64,000 nucleotides of DNA from Lentisphaera marina (GTDB taxonomy: Bacteria > Verrucomicrobiota > Lentisphaeria > Lentisphaerales > Lentisphaeraceae): contig NZ_JAQZZL010000002.1 in assembly GCF_028745505.1 (NCBI RefSeq), positions 1,674,001-1,738,000 of the forward strand, in the 5' to 3' direction. The translations under genes and the position numbers were made by a program. Shown piece by piece: positions 7,620 to 16,374 of this stretch. Within the stretch, counting starts at the first letter, position 1. Each line of letters opens with the position of its first letter. A model generated the notes under the pieces. That model did not search any database. It was not told where the DNA came from and saw only the letters and a list, made by a program, of their open reading frames with translations.

Positions 7620-9320
7620 ATGCTGGATATAATTGCTAATTATAATTTAGAAAAATTACTTGGTCGAGGTGGTATGGGAGCAGTGTACCTAAGCCACCAC
7701 CCCTTGCTTAACATCCCCCTTGCTATTAAAATTTTTGAACCCCACAACTCCATTGATCAAGAAGAGTTTCAACAGCGGTTTGTTCGAGAAGGTTTATTAG
7801 CTGCATCGATTGAACACCAAAACCTCGTTAGAATTTATGATGCCGGCGTCGATGGCAGTCGCAATTTCCTCGCCATGGAATTCATTGATGGCCCCGACTT
7901 AGGTGGCCTACTAAAAAACAGCCCTGACGGCTTAGACGAAGGCTTTGTACGAGATGCAGCATTAGGCATAAGTGACGCACTTAAGCTAGCGCATAGCAAA
8001 GGCATTATCCATCGTGACATTAAGCCCGAAAATATTTTAATGACTCCTAAAGGCTACGTAAAGTTAGCAGATCTTGGCATTGCTAAAGACCAAGAATCTG
8101 AACTTAATGTAACTGCCACAGGCATTGCACTAGGTACCCCTCATTACATAGCACCCGAACAAGCACTAGATGCCTGCTCCGCTGACCAACGCTCCGATAT
8201 CTACACACTTGGAGCAACACTCTATCACCTCCTCTGTGGTTCAACTCCTTACGAAGGCAAGAGCCCCCTTGAAGTCATGATGAAACACGTCCAAGAACCG
8301 ATGGAGCACCCCATCATTAGAAAGCCCAGCATGAATGCTGACTTTGCTAATATCATTTCAAAAATGATGGAAAAGCGACCAGAAATGCGCTATCAAAGCT
8401 GTGATGAATTAATAGATGATCTAAAGCTTTTAAAAACGGGTAAATCATTGAATTACCTCAAAGAGATGTATGAGCATAAGCCTACTACAAAAACTCCTCC
8501 AAATAAGAAAAAAACTAGTAAAGCCAATGCAAAGAAAAGTAAAACTTTTCCCGTTAAAACAATTATCGGCGGAATTGTCTGCCTCATCATCTTGGGCATC
8601 ACTTCGCTTGCACTTATTCCAGAAGATCAAACCAATTCACCGAAAATCACAACAACAAAACCCGAAACAATTATAAGTGAAAAAACTAATGACACAGAAA
8701 CAGCCCCATTAATAAATGCAACTACAGGAAAGCTCAGTACTCAATTTGACTATGCCTTGAAAAAACTTTCACAAATCAACAAGATCACAAGCATTGGCCC
8801 TAACAACTATCAAATCAAAGATGGCCGCATCAATTTAGACCTCTCAAACCAAACGAACCTAAAAGACATTAGCCCTCTTGCACCTTTTAAGTATGGCGAG
8901 CTCGACTTGAGTGGAACGTCCGTCAAAAACATTGAAGTCCTTCAAGATGTAGACGATTTAAACTTAAGTAACACAGATATAAATCTAGAGAAATTAAAAT
9001 CTCTAAACATCAACACCCTACAGCTGGGAATCGTTGATGACGTCAGTCCTCTAGCCGGCTCTTCGATCAAGACCTTATCTATGATGCACTACTTTGGAGA
9101 TAGTATTGAGCCCTTTAGACAACTTAAGCTAAACCGCTTAATAATCACTCATGGTGCCCCAAAAATCAGCAGCAGAAAATATATAGATCTAAGTCTTAAA
9201 AAATATCGAGAATTTCTCTTTAACGAAAATATGAGAACAGGACCTTCTTCCTCAGGTCCCCAGCGCCGACCTGGTCCAAAAGGCTTCCAAAGAGGTCCGG
9301 GCTCAAAGTTTTCTCCTTAA
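7620..9320 (+). CDS. Transmembrane Ser/Thr protein kinase with leucine-rich extracytoplasmic part
   Basis: 566 residues. Hanks-type kinase domain at about 8-270: glycine loop GRGGMGAVY (15-23), Lys37 in AIKIF, HRDIKPEN with catalytic Asp133, metal-binding Asp151 in ADLGIAKD, and APEQ. A Lys/Thr-rich linker leads to one membrane segment at about 311-332. The outside part (about 380-530) carries leucine-rich-type repeats such as LDLSGTSVKNIEVLQ and LNLSNTDI, followed by a Gly/Pro/Arg tail. The kinase is predicted inside and the repeat sensor outside. It starts immediately after the sigma-factor stop, so the sigma factor is the likely substrate or effector (inference). The last 101 bases overlap the convergent metalloprotease gene. 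Confidence 0.92.
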   Translation: MLDIIANYNLEKLLGRGGMGAVYLSHHPLLNIPLAIKIFEPHNSIDQEEFQQRFVREGLLAASIEHQNLVRIYDAGVDGSRNFLAMEFIDGPDLGGLLKNSPDGLDEGFVRDAALGISDALKLAHSKGIIHRDIKPENILMTPKGYVKLADLGIAKDQESELNVTATGIALGTPHYIAPEQALDACSADQRSDIYTLGATLYHLLCGSTPYEGKSPLEVMMKHVQEPMEHPIIRKPSMNADFANIISKMMEKRPEMRYQSCDELIDDLKLLKTGKSLNYLKEMYEHKPTTKTPPNKKKTSKANAKKSKTFPVKTIIGGIVCLIILGITSLALIPEDQTNSPKITTTKPETIISEKTNDTETAPLINATTGKLSTQFDYALKKLSQINKITSIGPNNYQIKDGRINLDLSNQTNLKDISPLAPFKYGELDLSGTSVKNIEVLQDVDDLNLSNTDINLEKLKSLNINTLQLGIVDDVSPLAGSSIKTLSMMHYFGDSIEPFRQLKLNRLIITHGAPKISSRKYIDLSLKKYREFLFNENMRTGPSSSGPQRRPGPKGFQRGPGSKFSP

Positions 9321-10146
9321 GCAATACATCAATTTCTTGATCATTTAAGCGAAAAGCAACTGCTCGTGGCTTATCTGTAAAAGTAGATAACATAAGTAAA
9401 AGACGCTCATAACTTTTGTTTTGTAGATGCTGGCGCAACATTAAAAATGCAAAGTACCCTAGCATCAAGCCCATAAGCACTAATACTGGCATCGGCAAGA
9501 AGTAAGCCTGCTTTACATATTCTTGACTATAAATCCAAACTTGAACTCCCATCAAAGCTGTAATTAGGCCGAGCAATATGTAAGTTTCTAATGGACTCCT
9601 AACCATAGGACCAAATAATTTCCTAAAAGAGGATGTTGACGTCTGATAGGCAAACATCTCTTCGTACTTGTCGGCTTCTAAAGGGAAACGCACTGCATGA
9701 CACATTTCATGCGCCATCAATTCTTGCCTACCATAAATATACCATTTATCCCGCGTTCGAAAGCTTGGGCGCAGAATGAATAAAGTAAAAAAGTATGGAG
9801 GTATCCCCCAAGCACAACCACCGAACATAGCTCCTGGAGAATAGAAAAAACCCGGCACCCAGTCTAAGTCAAAATCATAGAGCTCTAAATTAGATTTACG
9901 GGCATCGCAAAACATTTCACTTGGAATGACATCGGCTTTATTGAATTTAACGCCCTCAAGCTCAAAACTGCCTACCTTCTGTAAAGTCGTATCAAACTTT
10001 TCATACTCAGTACGCAAATTCTCTAATCGACAGATAAAATCATCTAGACTCTCTTTAGAAGCAGGAAAAAAACCTCGTTTATTCAAAGCTAAAATAGCTT
10101 CAAATTCACCAGCTTTCGCTTTTTCTAAGAGTTCATTTTGAAGCAT
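9220..10146 (-). CDS. Membrane-associated HExxH metalloprotease-like protein
   Basis: 308 residues. Residues 146-150 read HEMCH, an HExxH zinc-protease signature, with a third ligand candidate at Glu162/Glu163 in KYEEMFAYQ. The preceding region (about 95-140) is aromatic and Gly-rich. Two membrane helices follow at about 187-206 and 216-237, then a cytosolic-type tail. The family is not recognised more precisely. The start overlaps the dxs 3' end by 14 bases, so it is co-transcribed with tyrA-dxs. Its 3' end overlaps the kinase gene by 101 bases tail-to-tail, which is long for two genuine genes; one of the two C-termini may have been extended by loss of a stop. Confidence 0.75.
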   Translation of the reverse strand: MLQNELLEKAKAGEFEAILALNKRGFFPASKESLDDFICRLENLRTEYEKFDTTLQKVGSFELEGVKFNKADVIPSEMFCDARKSNLELYDFDLDWVPGFFYSPGAMFGGCAWGIPPYFFTLFILRPSFRTRDKWYIYGRQELMAHEMCHAVRFPLEADKYEEMFAYQTSTSSFRKLFGPMVRSPLETYILLGLITALMGVQVWIYSQEYVKQAYFLPMPVLVLMGLMLGYFAFLMLRQHLQNKSYERLLLMLSTFTDKPRAVAFRLNDQEIDVLLKEKTLSPDLFGSLLDQVGAGDLRKKVLFSYFR

Positions 10147-12004
10147 TTAAAAACTGTGTCGACTCTTCTATTAATTGAGGCAAAGTCATGCCATATAATT
10201 CTCTCAACCTATCAACTTTACCCCAAGTAATAACCTCTGCCTCCGGGTAAGCTTTTGCAAGATAAGGAGTTGAAATACCATGCTCTAGAAATAATTCAGC
10301 CGCTATAGATGCCAAACCACCTGTTTTAACATGATCCTCTAAGGTAATCATCGGCATCGCTTTCGCATCATTAAAGAAAGCTTCCTTATCAAAAGGCTTC
10401 AAGAATCTAGCATTAACGACTTTAAGGGAGAAATCTTTCTTCTGAAGTTCTTCTGCCAAAGCTAAAGCCAACTCACATTCGCGACCCACTGCCCAAACAA
10501 CCCCATCTGTACCTTCCCGAAGAACTTCTGACTTACCGAGCTCAATCTTAGCTCGAGGACAAGGCAAATCTTCCGCAGAGGTTTTAGGGTAACGAACCAC
10601 AGTTGCGTGATCCAAAATAAGAGCCAAGTCCATCATAGCTTTCATCTCTGCATCATCACGCGGCTGCATAATATGAATATTTGGTAAGGCACGCCAGAAA
10701 CCTAAATCATAGATACCATGATGTGTTGGGCCATCCTCAACTAAGCCTGCTCTATCTAAACAGAAAATAACCGGTAACTCTTGCAGACAAACATCGTGAT
10801 ACACACAATCCATGGCTCTCTGCATAAAAGTTGCGTATATCGCAACAATCGGCCTTAAACCATTAGCCGCCATCCCGGCAGCAAATACAACCGCGTGCTC
10901 CTCTGCAATACCTACATCATAGGTTTTGTCGGGGAAACGCTCTTTAAAAATAGTCATACCCGTCCCAGACAACATACCTGCCGTAATGGATACTACTCGA
11001 GAATCTTTTGCTGCTAACTGACAAGAAGCTTCACCAAAGGATTGCGAAAATGATTTTTCCGCGGGTTTTGGCACCGCATCAGGTTCTGCAGGTACTTTTT
11101 TCTTGAAGCCATGCAAGCGCTCAGGACAAGATTCAGCCTCGTGGAAGCCGTGACCTTTCTCGGTCATCACATGAAGGAGAACTGGTTTTTTATCTGTGGC
11201 AATAGCTTCTAGAATTGGAATAAGTGAGTCAAGATTATGCCCATCTACAGGACCAATATAGTGAAAACCCAACTCTTCAAAAATAGCGCCAGGCACTAAG
11301 ATACTTTTGGCCGCATCTTCAACTTTGGCCACACCAGAACGAATCGCTTCGCCGAAACGAGGGATCTTGGTTAGAAATTGTTTTACATTCTCACGGACAT
11401 GACGGTAATTTTTATCAGTCATGATGCGATTTAAATATTTTGACAAAGCTCCCACATTAGGAGAAATCGACATCTTGTTATCATTGAGAATAACAATCAT
11501 ATCATCCGTTGTCTCAGCAATATTATTTAGAGCTTCCAATGATACGCCACAACCCAAAGCCGCATCGCCCACAATGGAGATAACTTTCTCTCCAGTTCCA
11601 CGCTGATCTCTGGCTGCAGCAAAACCTAAGCCTGCTGACAAAGCAGTGCCGGCATGACCAGCACCAAAATGATCGTGACTACTTTCTTCTCTTTGGAGAA
11701 AACCACTACAGCCCTGATAAGACCTTAAAGTATTAAGGTAATCTTTACGTCCCGTCAAAATCTTATGTACATAACCTTGGTGACTAATATCAAAAAGTAT
11801 TTTATCACTTGGGGAGTCAAATACCTTATGAAGTGCCACAGTAAGTTCAACAACGCCTAAGTTGGAGCCCAAATGCCCACCATGGCTAGAACATACGTCA
11901 ACTAAATACGCTCTTATTTCTTCACACAAGCCCTTCAATTCATCAGTATTGTACTGCTTTAAATCTTCGGGTTGTTTTATCTTATCTAATATTCGCGTAA
12001 TCAT
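10133..12004 (-). CDS. dxs: 1-deoxy-D-xylulose-5-phosphate synthase
   Basis: First enzyme of the MEP isoprenoid pathway: condenses pyruvate and glyceraldehyde-3-phosphate using thiamine diphosphate. 623 residues, usual length. Visible marks: HLGSNLGVVELTVALH near the N-terminus, the ThDP motif GDAALGCG ... ILNDNKMSIS, the central GPVDGHN, the transketolase-like pyrimidine domain (YDVGIAEEHAVVFAAGMA, with the conserved Glu) and DRAGLVEDGPTHHG. The ThDP motif reads GDAA where GDGA is usual, a mild change. The start overlaps the tyrA stop by ATGA. ispH and ispE lie nearby, so three MEP genes cluster here. Confidence 0.97.
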   Translation of the reverse strand: MITRILDKIKQPEDLKQYNTDELKGLCEEIRAYLVDVCSSHGGHLGSNLGVVELTVALHKVFDSPSDKILFDISHQGYVHKILTGRKDYLNTLRSYQGCSGFLQREESSHDHFGAGHAGTALSAGLGFAAARDQRGTGEKVISIVGDAALGCGVSLEALNNIAETTDDMIVILNDNKMSISPNVGALSKYLNRIMTDKNYRHVRENVKQFLTKIPRFGEAIRSGVAKVEDAAKSILVPGAIFEELGFHYIGPVDGHNLDSLIPILEAIATDKKPVLLHVMTEKGHGFHEAESCPERLHGFKKKVPAEPDAVPKPAEKSFSQSFGEASCQLAAKDSRVVSITAGMLSGTGMTIFKERFPDKTYDVGIAEEHAVVFAAGMAANGLRPIVAIYATFMQRAMDCVYHDVCLQELPVIFCLDRAGLVEDGPTHHGIYDLGFWRALPNIHIMQPRDDAEMKAMMDLALILDHATVVRYPKTSAEDLPCPRAKIELGKSEVLREGTDGVVWAVGRECELALALAEELQKKDFSLKVVNARFLKPFDKEAFFNDAKAMPMITLEDHVKTGGLASIAAELFLEHGISTPYLAKAYPEAEVITWGKVDRLRELYGMTLPQLIEESTQFLNASK

Positions 12005-12903
12005 TTATTTTTATCCAACTTATTGAATGAATCCCACCAATCATCACGTAGCGCTTTTCCCTCAGCTAAGAATTTGTAAAGACTATCCCAGTCCTCACCT
12101 TCTATCCATGAGCGCACATGACTAACCTGGTCTAAAGTTTCATCCATTGCTTTTAATATAGCTTGTTTATTGTGTTTAGTCACATTAACCCATAAATCTG
12201 GGTTAGACGAAGAAATCCTCGAGGTATCCCTAAAGGCTCCTCCACATGCCAACATAGCGAGATCCTTATTAGGCGCCTGTAAACATACATGTGTGGTTAT
12301 ATTTGAATTTATATGTAAAACATGACTCGAGCGCGCTAAAGTCACGTCATGATCAACGGCATCAACCTCGAAAGTATTACCGCCAATACTGCGCCAAATT
12401 TCTCTAATAATCGAAACGGCTGCGGGATCATCTGTACAAAAGGGAGTAATAAAAACCACTTTATCTCTGTACATGTCGGCATCACCATTCTCCATACCGG
12501 TTTTTTCTGTACCCGCCATTGGGTGACCACCAACAAAGTGAACACCCTGCTCACATAATGCTGGACGTATACCATCGACGATATCAGACTTAACAGAACT
12601 TAAATCTGTCACAATTGAACCCGCTTTAAACTCTGTAATATGATCATTAACAAAATCAATTAATGGGGATATCGGCATAGCTAACATAACAACGTCAGCT
12701 TCCGATAAAATTTTCTGTGAATCTGTACTTGCTTCGTCGACAACACCTAGCTCAACAGCTTTTTCAGCCTCACTCTGATTTGGCGCCCAGCCCGTCAAAC
12801 GTATTTCGGGTAAAAACTTACGTACTGCCATAGCAAAAGAGGCTCCCATTTGCCCTAAACCAGCAACAGCTAACACTTCTGGTATTTTAATATGGTCCCG
12901 CAC
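12001..12903 (-). CDS. tyrA: Prephenate dehydrogenase
   Basis: NAD(P)-dependent oxidative decarboxylation of prephenate or arogenate in tyrosine synthesis. 300 residues with a Rossmann motif GLGQMGAS at 16-23, LAMPISPLIDF, VTDLSSVKSDI, and the substrate-site stretch FVGGHPMAGTEKTGMENGD, followed by the helical dimerisation part. No ACT or chorismate-mutase domain, so it is the single-function form. GTG start, chosen because CGGAG lies eight bases upstream. It heads an operon with dxs and the metalloprotease gene; a promoter with an overlapping palindrome lies 90 bases upstream. Confidence 0.93.
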   Translation of the reverse strand: MRDHIKIPEVLAVAGLGQMGASFAMAVRKFLPEIRLTGWAPNQSEAEKAVELGVVDEASTDSQKILSEADVVMLAMPISPLIDFVNDHITEFKAGSIVTDLSSVKSDIVDGIRPALCEQGVHFVGGHPMAGTEKTGMENGDADMYRDKVVFITPFCTDDPAAVSIIREIWRSIGGNTFEVDAVDHDVTLARSSHVLHINSNITTHVCLQAPNKDLAMLACGGAFRDTSRISSSNPDLWVNVTKHNKQAILKAMDETLDQVSHVRSWIEGEDWDSLYKFLAEGKALRDDWWDSFNKLDKNK

Positions 12904-12992
12904 TAATCTTACTCCGAATTATGATTTAAATTTTATGTAAAATGGCCGTGAATATAGAGGATTCACACTAATTTTAAAGATATTTGTTGTGA

Positions 12993-13021
12993 ATTATATA
13001 AGAAATCTTTGTGAACACAAA
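12993..13021 (-). promoter_or_regulatory. Candidate promoter of tyrA-dxs operon
   Basis: On the minus strand TTTGTG, 17-base spacer, TATAAT. Predicted start near 12986, giving a leader of about 83 bases that itself contains the inverted repeat GTGAAT-7-ATTCAC (12948-12966). Confidence 0.5.
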
Positions 13022-13022
13022 G
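13007..13022. promoter_or_regulatory. Perfect 16-bp palindrome over the tyrA -35 region
   Basis: CTTTGTGAACACAAAG is fully self-complementary and covers the candidate -35 hexamer, directly after the stop codon of the DUF3817 gene. It could be an operator for a dimeric repressor or, less likely, a weak terminator. The half-site GTGAA recurs at 12948 and 12989, and as ATTCAC at 12961. Confidence 0.45.
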
Positions 13023-13298
13023 TTAGCTAGTCTTTATCTTGCCTTCTAGTACAAAAGTACCAAAAGGTAAAAGCGACATTAAAAATGCGAAGCCAGCAAA
13101 ACCAAGGGTAAAATCCTTACGACGCAATAAGTCCGCTAAAATGACGCAAAATAAGACAAACAAGACCCCATGTGCCATACCTACAACACGAACTGCCATT
13201 GCGTAGCCCGCTAAATACTTCATCGGCATGGCCACAAAGAGTAAAACTAAATAGGAAACACCTTCCCAAAAAGCAACTTTCTTAAATAACTCTATCAT
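13023..13298 (-). CDS. DUF3817 family small membrane protein
   Basis: 91 residues with three predicted membrane helices. The opening EGVSYLVLLFVAMPMKY matches the typical DUF3817 start, and the conserved His in VGMAHGVLF lies in the second helix. Function of the family is unknown. Its ATG overlaps the ispH stop by four bases (ATGA), so it is translated with ispH. Confidence 0.85.
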   Translation of the reverse strand: MIELFKKVAFWEGVSYLVLLFVAMPMKYLAGYAMAVRVVGMAHGVLFVLFCVILADLLRRKDFTLGFAGFAFLMSLLPFGTFVLEGKIKTS

Positions 13299-14221
13299 GC
13301 TCGTATTTTCGGTAGCGCAAAGTGTTCATTTTCCTCTCTAGCAATAAATTCTGAGACTTCACTCACACCACATTCTGCTTTCAAGCGATCGACAACTGCA
13401 CTCACTATTTTCTCAGGTGTCGATGCACCTGCACTTAAGCCAAGTGTTTTTTTACCTTCGAACCAACTAGGATCTAGGCCTTCTGCACAATTAACCATGT
13501 AGGCATCGAGTCCATCTCCAGCTTTAGCCACCTCTCTTAAACGATTTGAGTTTGAAGAATTGGGACTCCCAACAATTAAAAACACATCACAGCGTTCAGC
13601 AATCTGCTTCACTGCTTCTTGCCTATTGGTTGTCGCATAACAAATATCCGCTTTCTTGGGCTCAGAAACTGATGGGTAGCGCTTTTTCAAGGCTGTAATG
13701 ATCGCCGCACAATCATCGACAGATAGAGTCGTTTGAGTTATGTAAGCAATCTTATCATCTTGTGTAAAACTTAATGATTCTACATCAGCAGGACTTTCAA
13801 CCAAATGGATTGCCTCAGGAGCTTCTCCCATGACGCCAATAACTTCGGGGTGACCTTCGTGACCAATGAGAATAATTTTGTAACCCTGCTTTGCATAACG
13901 AATCGCTTCGAAGTGAACCTTACTCACAAGAGGGCAAGTCGCATCGACAATTTTCATACCGCGTTCTTTTGAAGCTTTCACTAAGCTTGGTGGAACTCCA
14001 TGGGCGTTAAAGATAAAACTAGATCCATCAGGGACTTCATTTATATCTTCAACAAAAATCACACCTTTCTTTTTATAAAATTCCACCACATGCGAGTTGT
14101 GTACTATCTCGTGATTGACGTAGATTGGATGAGGCATCAATTCAAGTGCTTCATCCACAATTTTCAGTGCGCGTTCAACACCAGCGCAAAAGCCGCGAGG
14201 CGCAGCCATAATTAATTTCAT
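13295..14221 (-). CDS. ispH: 4-hydroxy-3-methylbut-2-enyl diphosphate reductase
   Basis: Last step of the MEP pathway: a 4Fe-4S enzyme making IPP and DMAPP. With the ATG at 14221 the protein has 308 residues, the normal length. Cluster cysteines are Cys12 (GFCAG), Cys96 (VDATCPLV) and Cys194 (DICYATTNRQ). VNHEIVHN and FNAHGVP supply the substrate histidines, and SPNSSNSNRL is intact. The reading frame is open back to 14374, but that would overlap the divergent mdh start. The chosen ATG has AGGA six bases upstream and begins with the family-typical MKLIMAAPRGFCAGV. Confidence 0.96.
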   Translation of the reverse strand: MKLIMAAPRGFCAGVERALKIVDEALELMPHPIYVNHEIVHNSHVVEFYKKKGVIFVEDINEVPDGSSFIFNAHGVPPSLVKASKERGMKIVDATCPLVSKVHFEAIRYAKQGYKIILIGHEGHPEVIGVMGEAPEAIHLVESPADVESLSFTQDDKIAYITQTTLSVDDCAAIITALKKRYPSVSEPKKADICYATTNRQEAVKQIAERCDVFLIVGSPNSSNSNRLREVAKAGDGLDAYMVNCAEGLDPSWFEGKKTLGLSAGASTPEKIVSAVVDRLKAECGVSEVSEFIAREENEHFALPKIRA

Positions 14222-14366
14222 ATACATTCCTAAAATTTTTCTCTGAAAGATAATAGAAAAGGCACAAAATTCAACATCTGAACTATTTGAAGTTTCAGCA
14301 CTTTGGTTTAGCTTTTGTCGCGACTTAACTAACGTATAAGTAAACCCCAAATAAGGATCACGGATC

Positions 14367-15356
14367 ATGTCCAAAACAATCCGCGTCTGTGTAACCGGCG
14401 CTGCCGGCCAAATTGACTATAGCTTACTCTTCCGCATTGCTAGCGGCGAGATGTTCGGCCCTGAGCAAAAAGTTGCTCTCAACCTCCTCGAAATCACTCC
14501 AGCTCTCGACGCTCTTAAAGGTGTCGCTATGGAATTAGATGACTGCGCTTTCCCGCTTCTCGAAGAAATCGTTATGACTGACGACGTCAACGTTGCGATG
14601 AAAGACGTTAACTGGGCATTACTTGTAGGCTCAAAACCACGTGGTCCAGGAATGGAACGCGGTGACCTCATCAAAGAAAACGGACCTATCTTTACAAGCA
14701 CTGGTAAAGCTATCAACGACCATGCAGCAGACGATGTACGCGTAGTTGTCGTTGGCAACCCTTGTAATACAAACTGCCTAATCGCTATGCACAATGCTCC
14801 TGACGTTCCTCGCGATCGTTTCCACGCAATGACTCGTCTTGACGAAAACCGTGCAAAATCACAACTCGCTCAAAAAGCTGGTGTTCCTGTGACTGAAGTT
14901 AAGAACATGGTTATCTGGGGCAATCACTCAGCAACTCAGGTTCCTGACTACAAAAACGCTACAATCTCAGGTAAGCCTGCTGCAGATGTAATCGGCGACC
15001 TAGCTTACCTCCAAACTGAATTCACTTCTACTGTTGCTAAACGTGGTGCTGCAATTATTGCTGCACGTGGTAAATCTTCCGCTGCTTCGGCTGCAAATGG
15101 TTTAATCGATCACGTTAAGAGCTTACTTACACCAACTCCAGAAGGTGAAGTATTCTCAAGCTGCGTAAATTCAGATGGCAACCCATATGGAATTCCAGAA
15201 GGACTCATCTTCTCTTTCCCATGTCGTTCAAATGGTGATGGCACTTACGAAATCGTTCCTGGTTTCGAACTCGACCAACACCTCACTGAAGGCGTAGCAA
15301 AAACTGTTGCTGAACTAGAGAGTGAGCGCGAAGTTATCAAAGATCTTCTTGGATAA
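14367..15356 (+). CDS. mdh: Malate dehydrogenase (cytosolic type)
   Basis: NAD-dependent interconversion of malate and oxaloacetate in the TCA cycle. 329 residues. NAD loop GAAGQI at 11-16, substrate arginines in [14 protein letters not shown] and [12 protein letters not shown], and proton-relay His187 in [12 protein letters not shown]. The IxxGxxMELDD-type segment and overall length place it with the cytosolic/Thermus-type MDHs, not the LDH-like ones. In the nucleotide loop [11 protein letters not shown], Asp17 replaces the usual Gly/Ala. TAAGGATC lies upstream of the ATG, and a strong terminator follows the stop by 24 bases. The codon choice is more C-rich than in its neighbours, as for a highly expressed gene. 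Confidence 0.96.
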   Translation: MSKTIRVCVTGAAGQIDYSLLFRIASGEMFGPEQKVALNLLEITPALDALKGVAMELDDCAFPLLEEIVMTDDVNVAMKDVNWALLVGSKPRGPGMERGDLIKENGPIFTSTGKAINDHAADDVRVVVVGNPCNTNCLIAMHNAPDVPRDRFHAMTRLDENRAKSQLAQKAGVPVTEVKNMVIWGNHSATQVPDYKNATISGKPAADVIGDLAYLQTEFTSTVAKRGAAIIAARGKSSAASAANGLIDHVKSLLTPTPEGEVFSSCVNSDGNPYGIPEGLIFSFPCRSNGDGTYEIVPGFELDQHLTEGVAKTVAELESEREVIKDLLG

Positions 15357-15380
15357 TCGCTCCATTTAGTTTTACACTTG

Positions 15381-15413
15381 AAAGTGCCTAATTATTTTAA
15401 TTAGGCACTTTTT
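15381..15413 (+). terminator. Rho-independent terminator of mdh
   Basis: A 14-bp stem (AAAGTGCCTAATTA / TAATTAGGCACTTT) with a short T loop runs into TTTTT, starting 24 bases after the mdh stop and ending before the ispE ribosome binding site. Confidence 0.85.
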
Positions 15414-15430
15414 AATTTTAAGGATCACAC

Positions 15431-16264
15431 ATGCCATCAATCACTGTATCATGCCCCGGTAAAGTCAACCTTTTTCTCGATGTCATCGGCAAACGAGACG
15501 ATGGCTACCACCTCATAGAATCTTTATTTCTCCCCATCAAAGATATTGCTGATTCACTAAAAATAAGTGAAGCCAACGCTCCGGGGATCACAATTTCATG
15601 CAATCATCCTGCTGTCCCCTTAGACTCAAAGAACCTCATCCATAAAGCCGCGCAAGCTTTTGCTGAAAAAACTTTAATCACACCCAAGTGGAAAATCGAC
15701 TTAGTTAAAAATATTCCCGTCGCTGGTGGCATGGGTGGTGGTAGCTCTAACGCCGCATCTACTTTCATGGCACTCAACGAGCTCTATGATCAACCACTAA
15801 ATAAAACGGAGATGCAAGAACTCGCCATCAAAATTGGCGCCGACCTCCCCTTCTTCTTTGAAAAATCTCCTGCAATCGTAAAAGGCATTGGCGAGAAAAT
15901 CGCAAGTTGTCGCGTAGAAGAAAAACTCTTCATGCTTTTTGTCCCTTTTCAGTTCCCTGTCGCGGCTTTTTGGGCTTATAAAAATAGACAGGATGGCTTT
16001 TCTCACAGCTCTATCACTTGCGAAGAATACTTAAGTTTACTCAATAATGAAAAGTTTCCACAGACCTACAATGATCTAGCGAAGCCACTCATAGAGAAGT
16101 TCCCCCTGCTTAAACAAGCCTGTGATAAGCTCTTAAAATTAGGCGCTTACAGCAGTAATGTCTCAGGTAGTGGCCCCACCTGTTTTGCTCTATTTAAAGA
16201 TCAAGAATCATTAAAACAGGCTCACAACAAACTCAAGCGACAGTCAATAATGGCAACTTTTTAA
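15431..16264 (+). CDS. ispE: 4-diphosphocytidyl-2-C-methyl-D-erythritol kinase
   Basis: Fourth step of the MEP pathway, ATP-dependent phosphorylation of CDP-methylerythritol. 277 residues of the GHMP kinase fold. Catalytic Lys11 in PGKVNLFLDV, the GYHLIESLF stretch, the phosphate loop VAGGMGGGSSNAAS (97-110) and the active-site Asp in KIGADLPFFF; the third GHMP motif is NVSGSGPTCFALF near the C-terminus. AAGGA sits upstream of the ATG. It is separated from mdh by a terminator, so it probably has its own start. Confidence 0.96.
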   Translation: MPSITVSCPGKVNLFLDVIGKRDDGYHLIESLFLPIKDIADSLKISEANAPGITISCNHPAVPLDSKNLIHKAAQAFAEKTLITPKWKIDLVKNIPVAGGMGGGSSNAASTFMALNELYDQPLNKTEMQELAIKIGADLPFFFEKSPAIVKGIGEKIASCRVEEKLFMLFVPFQFPVAAFWAYKNRQDGFSHSSITCEEYLSLLNNEKFPQTYNDLAKPLIEKFPLLKQACDKLLKLGAYSSNVSGSGPTCFALFKDQESLKQAHNKLKRQSIMATF

Positions 16265-16374
16265 GCTGATTTTTCAAATTAAAATAAAGTTAGTAATCCA
16301 CGCTAAGCAATAAACAGCTTTGTTATATAAATTTCTTTAGCTATATTGAGGGGAATTATAAAATGAGGTAAATA

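Noticed and set aside
14222..14374. N-terminal extension of IspH by 51 codons
   Set aside because: It would overlap the divergent mdh start. The ATG at 14221 has AGGA at the right distance and gives the family-typical first residues.
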